The translations under genes and the position numbers were made by a program. The notes under the pieces are model-generated. The model was given only the letters and a program-made list of their open reading frames with translations, was not told where the DNA came from and made no database searches. A stretch of 64,000 nucleotides of DNA, from the NCBI GenBank assembly GCA_004283055.1, contig SHLP01000001.1:55941-119940 (forward strand), written 5' to 3'. Within the stretch, counting starts at the first letter, position 1. Each line of letters starts with the position of its first letter. This document shows positions 62,668 through 64,000 of the stretch, in pieces. The DNA comes from Deltaproteobacteria bacterium (GTDB lineage Bacteria > Myxococcota_A > Polyangia > Polyangiales > Houyiibacteriaceae).

Positions 62668-63663
62668 ATGTCTGACTCACACTGGCTGTCTTCCATCGCT
62701 CTCGGTCTCGCCTTCGTGCTTGCAGGGGCGGGCTGTTCTTCGGACGCCGCTTGGGAGGACGAGACCGGCTCGCTCAGCCTCGGCCTCGAAGTCGACGGCG
62801 TGATGATCAACACCGTCAGGTGGGTGATCACTGGCGAGGGAATGGAACCCATGGAGAGTGCGATCGACGTCAGAGCGCCCGGCTCCACTCCGAGCGTAGA
62901 GGTGTTTGGCCTCTTTCCCGGCGATTACGCGATCACGCTCTCCGCCACGGGAACGGACGAGCAGACGGAGTGCAATGGCTCGGAGAGCTTTTCGATCGAA
63001 GCCAACGAGGTGACGGACATCATGGTCATTCTGCGCTGCAAGCTTCCGGATCGCCTCGGCGGCGTGCGTGTCAACGGGGAGCTCAACGTGTGTGCCGAGC
63101 TCACCAAGATGGTCGTGTCGCCGCTTCAGGCCGCCGTTGGAGATCCCATCGATCTAAGGGCAGAGGCCGAGGACGCCGAGGGCGACGCGATCGCCTATCA
63201 ATGGACGGCCACTGGAGGCAGCGTCGCGAATGCAAGCGCCCCAGAGACGACGCACACGTGTGAGCAAGCCGGCGATCAGACGATTACGGTGACGGTGACG
63301 GACGACGAGGGGAGCTGCCAGGACGGGTGGACCGTCGACGTCACATGCGTGCTTGCCGACTGCCCGTGCTTCACGCTGGCCGACGTCTCCGCGATCGCCG
63401 CCGATCCGAGCTGTGATCCGATATGCGTCGAGGCGCGGCCAACGGGATTGAACCTGACGGCCCTGCAATGCTCGGTTACGCAGTTCGACTACTCGGCTGT
63501 CGTCGAGGAGCTCACGGACTTCGGAGGTGAGCCGCTCTGTCAGCTCAACTTGCCGCTCGCGGAAGAGTCGGTGGTCATCGTGGGACTAGCCGACAGCGAA
63601 GTGCTAGCCTGTCGAAACCTCGTGCTCGAAGCGGCCAGCATCGCTGGGTTGGACTGCCGCTAA
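62668..63663 (+). CDS. Lipoprotein with PKD/Ig-like domain
   Basis: A 331-residue lipoprotein with signal peptide and lipobox VLAGAGC. The N-terminal 120 residues are a beta domain with SLGLEVDGVMINTVRWVI and FGLFPGDYAITLSATG. A PKD/REJ-like domain follows (VGDPIDLRAEAEDAEGDAIAYQWTATGGSV, DQTITVTVTDDEGSC). The last 100 residues are Cys-rich (CVLADCPCFTLADV, CDPICVEARP) and unfamiliar. Function is unknown, probably surface adhesion. The start at ATG 62668 is chosen for the lipobox; the divergent multicopper oxidase start lies 201 bases away. Confidence 0.72.
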   Translation: MSDSHWLSSIALGLAFVLAGAGCSSDAAWEDETGSLSLGLEVDGVMINTVRWVITGEGMEPMESAIDVRAPGSTPSVEVFGLFPGDYAITLSATGTDEQTECNGSESFSIEANEVTDIMVILRCKLPDRLGGVRVNGELNVCAELTKMVVSPLQAAVGDPIDLRAEAEDAEGDAIAYQWTATGGSVANASAPETTHTCEQAGDQTITVTVTDDEGSCQDGWTVDVTCVLADCPCFTLADVSAIAADPSCDPICVEARPTGLNLTALQCSVTQFDYSAVVEELTDFGGEPLCQLNLPLAEESVVIVGLADSEVLACRNLVLEAASIAGLDCR

Positions 63664-63689
63664 GCGACGCGCCTGCGCCCAGCGTTCCG

Positions 63690-63905
63690 GTTCACGGCAC
63701 GACGATTCCAAAAGTGAGCGTCTGCGTGTCGCAGCAGGCCGAGCAACGGTTCGCAGGCTTCACCATCCTCGACGCACATCGTCCACATCGGCTAGGTTTC
63801 GGGGCACAGCGTCACTGGATCGCAGACCAAGTTCCAATCGACATCGGGCGCACAGATGCCCGAGCAGCATTGGTCGCCTGGCTTCCACCCGGGTGAGGCC
63901 ACCCC
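63690..63905 (-). pseudogene. Degenerate Cys-rich knot protein remnant
   Basis: The minus strand in this spacer reads PGDQCCSGICAPDVDWNLVC then DPVTLCPET and a stop, followed in the same frame region by CVEDGEACEP and, after a shift, RCSACCDTQTLTFGIVVP. The CCSGxC pattern matches disulfide-knot segments found in myxobacterial surface proteins. No start, no intact frame and a stop within indicate decay. The call rests on motif reading only. Confidence 0.35.
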
Positions 63906-63916
63906 CACAACGGAAG

Positions 63917-63965
63917 AGCTGATCGCGCAAGCTGCCGAAATGATTGGGTGCGGAAGAGAGGACTC
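63917..63965. repeat. Direct repeat, right copy (tRNA-Leu 3' end plus flank)
   Basis: Right member of the direct repeat with 58031-58079 (44 of 49 identical). It includes the last 17 bases of the tRNA-Leu and about 32 bases beyond its 3' end. The interval between the copies holds the DNRLRE protein, the multicopper oxidase and the PKD-like lipoprotein. Confidence 0.6.
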
Positions 63966-64000
63966 GAACCTCCACGAGTGTTACCTCACTAGATCCTTAG
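63949..64000 (-). tRNA. tRNA-Leu, 3' part (5' half outside the window)
   Basis: On the minus strand the window ends with a tRNA 3' region: acceptor strand CTTCCGC with discriminator A, T arm GGAGG-TTCGAGT-CCTCT, and a long variable arm (TGAG-GTAACA-CTCG), so it is a class II tRNA. A73 excludes Ser and fits Leu. The anticodon loop reads CTAAGGA before stem strand TCTAG; with U33 in place, the anticodon is AAG. CCA is not encoded. The 5' half would lie beyond base 64000. Confidence 0.8.

Overview
The window is GC-rich, densely coded bacterial DNA. The organism is most likely a Myxococcota (deltaproteobacterial) species. Evidence: many lipoproteins with a glycine-rich GGTGGSAG/GGMGGMGG hinge after the lipid cysteine, a MYXO-CTERM-like tail on one exported protein, Ser/Thr kinase, PP2C and FHA proteins, and a large share of acyl-CoA, short-chain dehydrogenase (SDR) and lipid genes. 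This is inference from gene content; no rRNA is present. Genes are short-spaced, with several 4-base ATGA/GTGA overlaps and several convergent stop overlaps.

Region 1 (1-13.5 kb) is mixed metabolism: an edge-truncated SDR, an ACR3 arsenite exporter, an acetoacetate-decarboxylase-like protein, a class III alcohol (formaldehyde) dehydrogenase coupled to a metallo-beta-lactamase-fold (MBL) hydrolase, a CDP-alcohol phosphatidyltransferase with an SDR, a KAS III-like enzyme, a CDF transporter, an amidase, a glycerophosphodiesterase lipoprotein and a Gfa-like protein. It ends with a tight run of a lone TRAP solute receptor, a Ser/Thr kinase and a PP2C phosphatase.

Region 2 (13.5-26.5 kb) is short-chain acyl and ketone-body catabolism. 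It has an AtoE transporter, CoA transferase ScoAB, a beta-keto acid cleavage enzyme (BKACE), a divergent MerR regulator with a palindrome between them, and two divergent acyl-CoA dehydrogenases. BKACE typically releases acetoacetate, which ScoAB would activate, so the genes form one route. A truncated SDR remnant, an outer-membrane-like protein, a GST fused by overlap to an alkyl-DHAP-synthase-like flavoprotein, an alpha carbonic anhydrase and an SDR follow.

Region 3 (26.5-40.7 kb) begins with a lipid cluster: lipid kinase and PlsC acyltransferase, an unknown protein, a wax ester synthase/DGAT and an EXPERA (EBP/TMEM97-like) membrane protein. Then come a DEAD-box helicase, a TMTC-like membrane glycosyltransferase, TerB-like, CorA, NAPE-PLD-like, FMN split-barrel, FHA and SDR proteins.

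Region 4 (40.7-45.8 kb) is the most distinctive metabolic feature: a minus-strand operon ccr-mcl-mch-mct. It joins crotonyl-CoA carboxylase/reductase and mesaconyl-CoA hydratase/lyase of the ethylmalonyl-CoA pathway to a mesaconyl-CoA C1-C4 transferase otherwise known from the 3-hydroxypropionate bi-cycle. The Ccr carries an unusual C-terminal CBS pair.

Region 5 (46-64 kb) encodes the cell surface: a lipoprotein with 11-residue Cys/His/Asp repeats, a Tat-exported PhlG-like hydrolase, a CocE-like esterase with a TetR regulator, several Gly-hinged lipoproteins, a delta-60 repeat protein, a PEMT-like methyltransferase, a broken REP-type transposase, two DNRLRE-domain proteins (one fused to a multicopper oxidase) and a PKD-like lipoprotein. 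The right edge cuts a tRNA-Leu whose 3' end and flank recur as a direct repeat 5.9 kb upstream.
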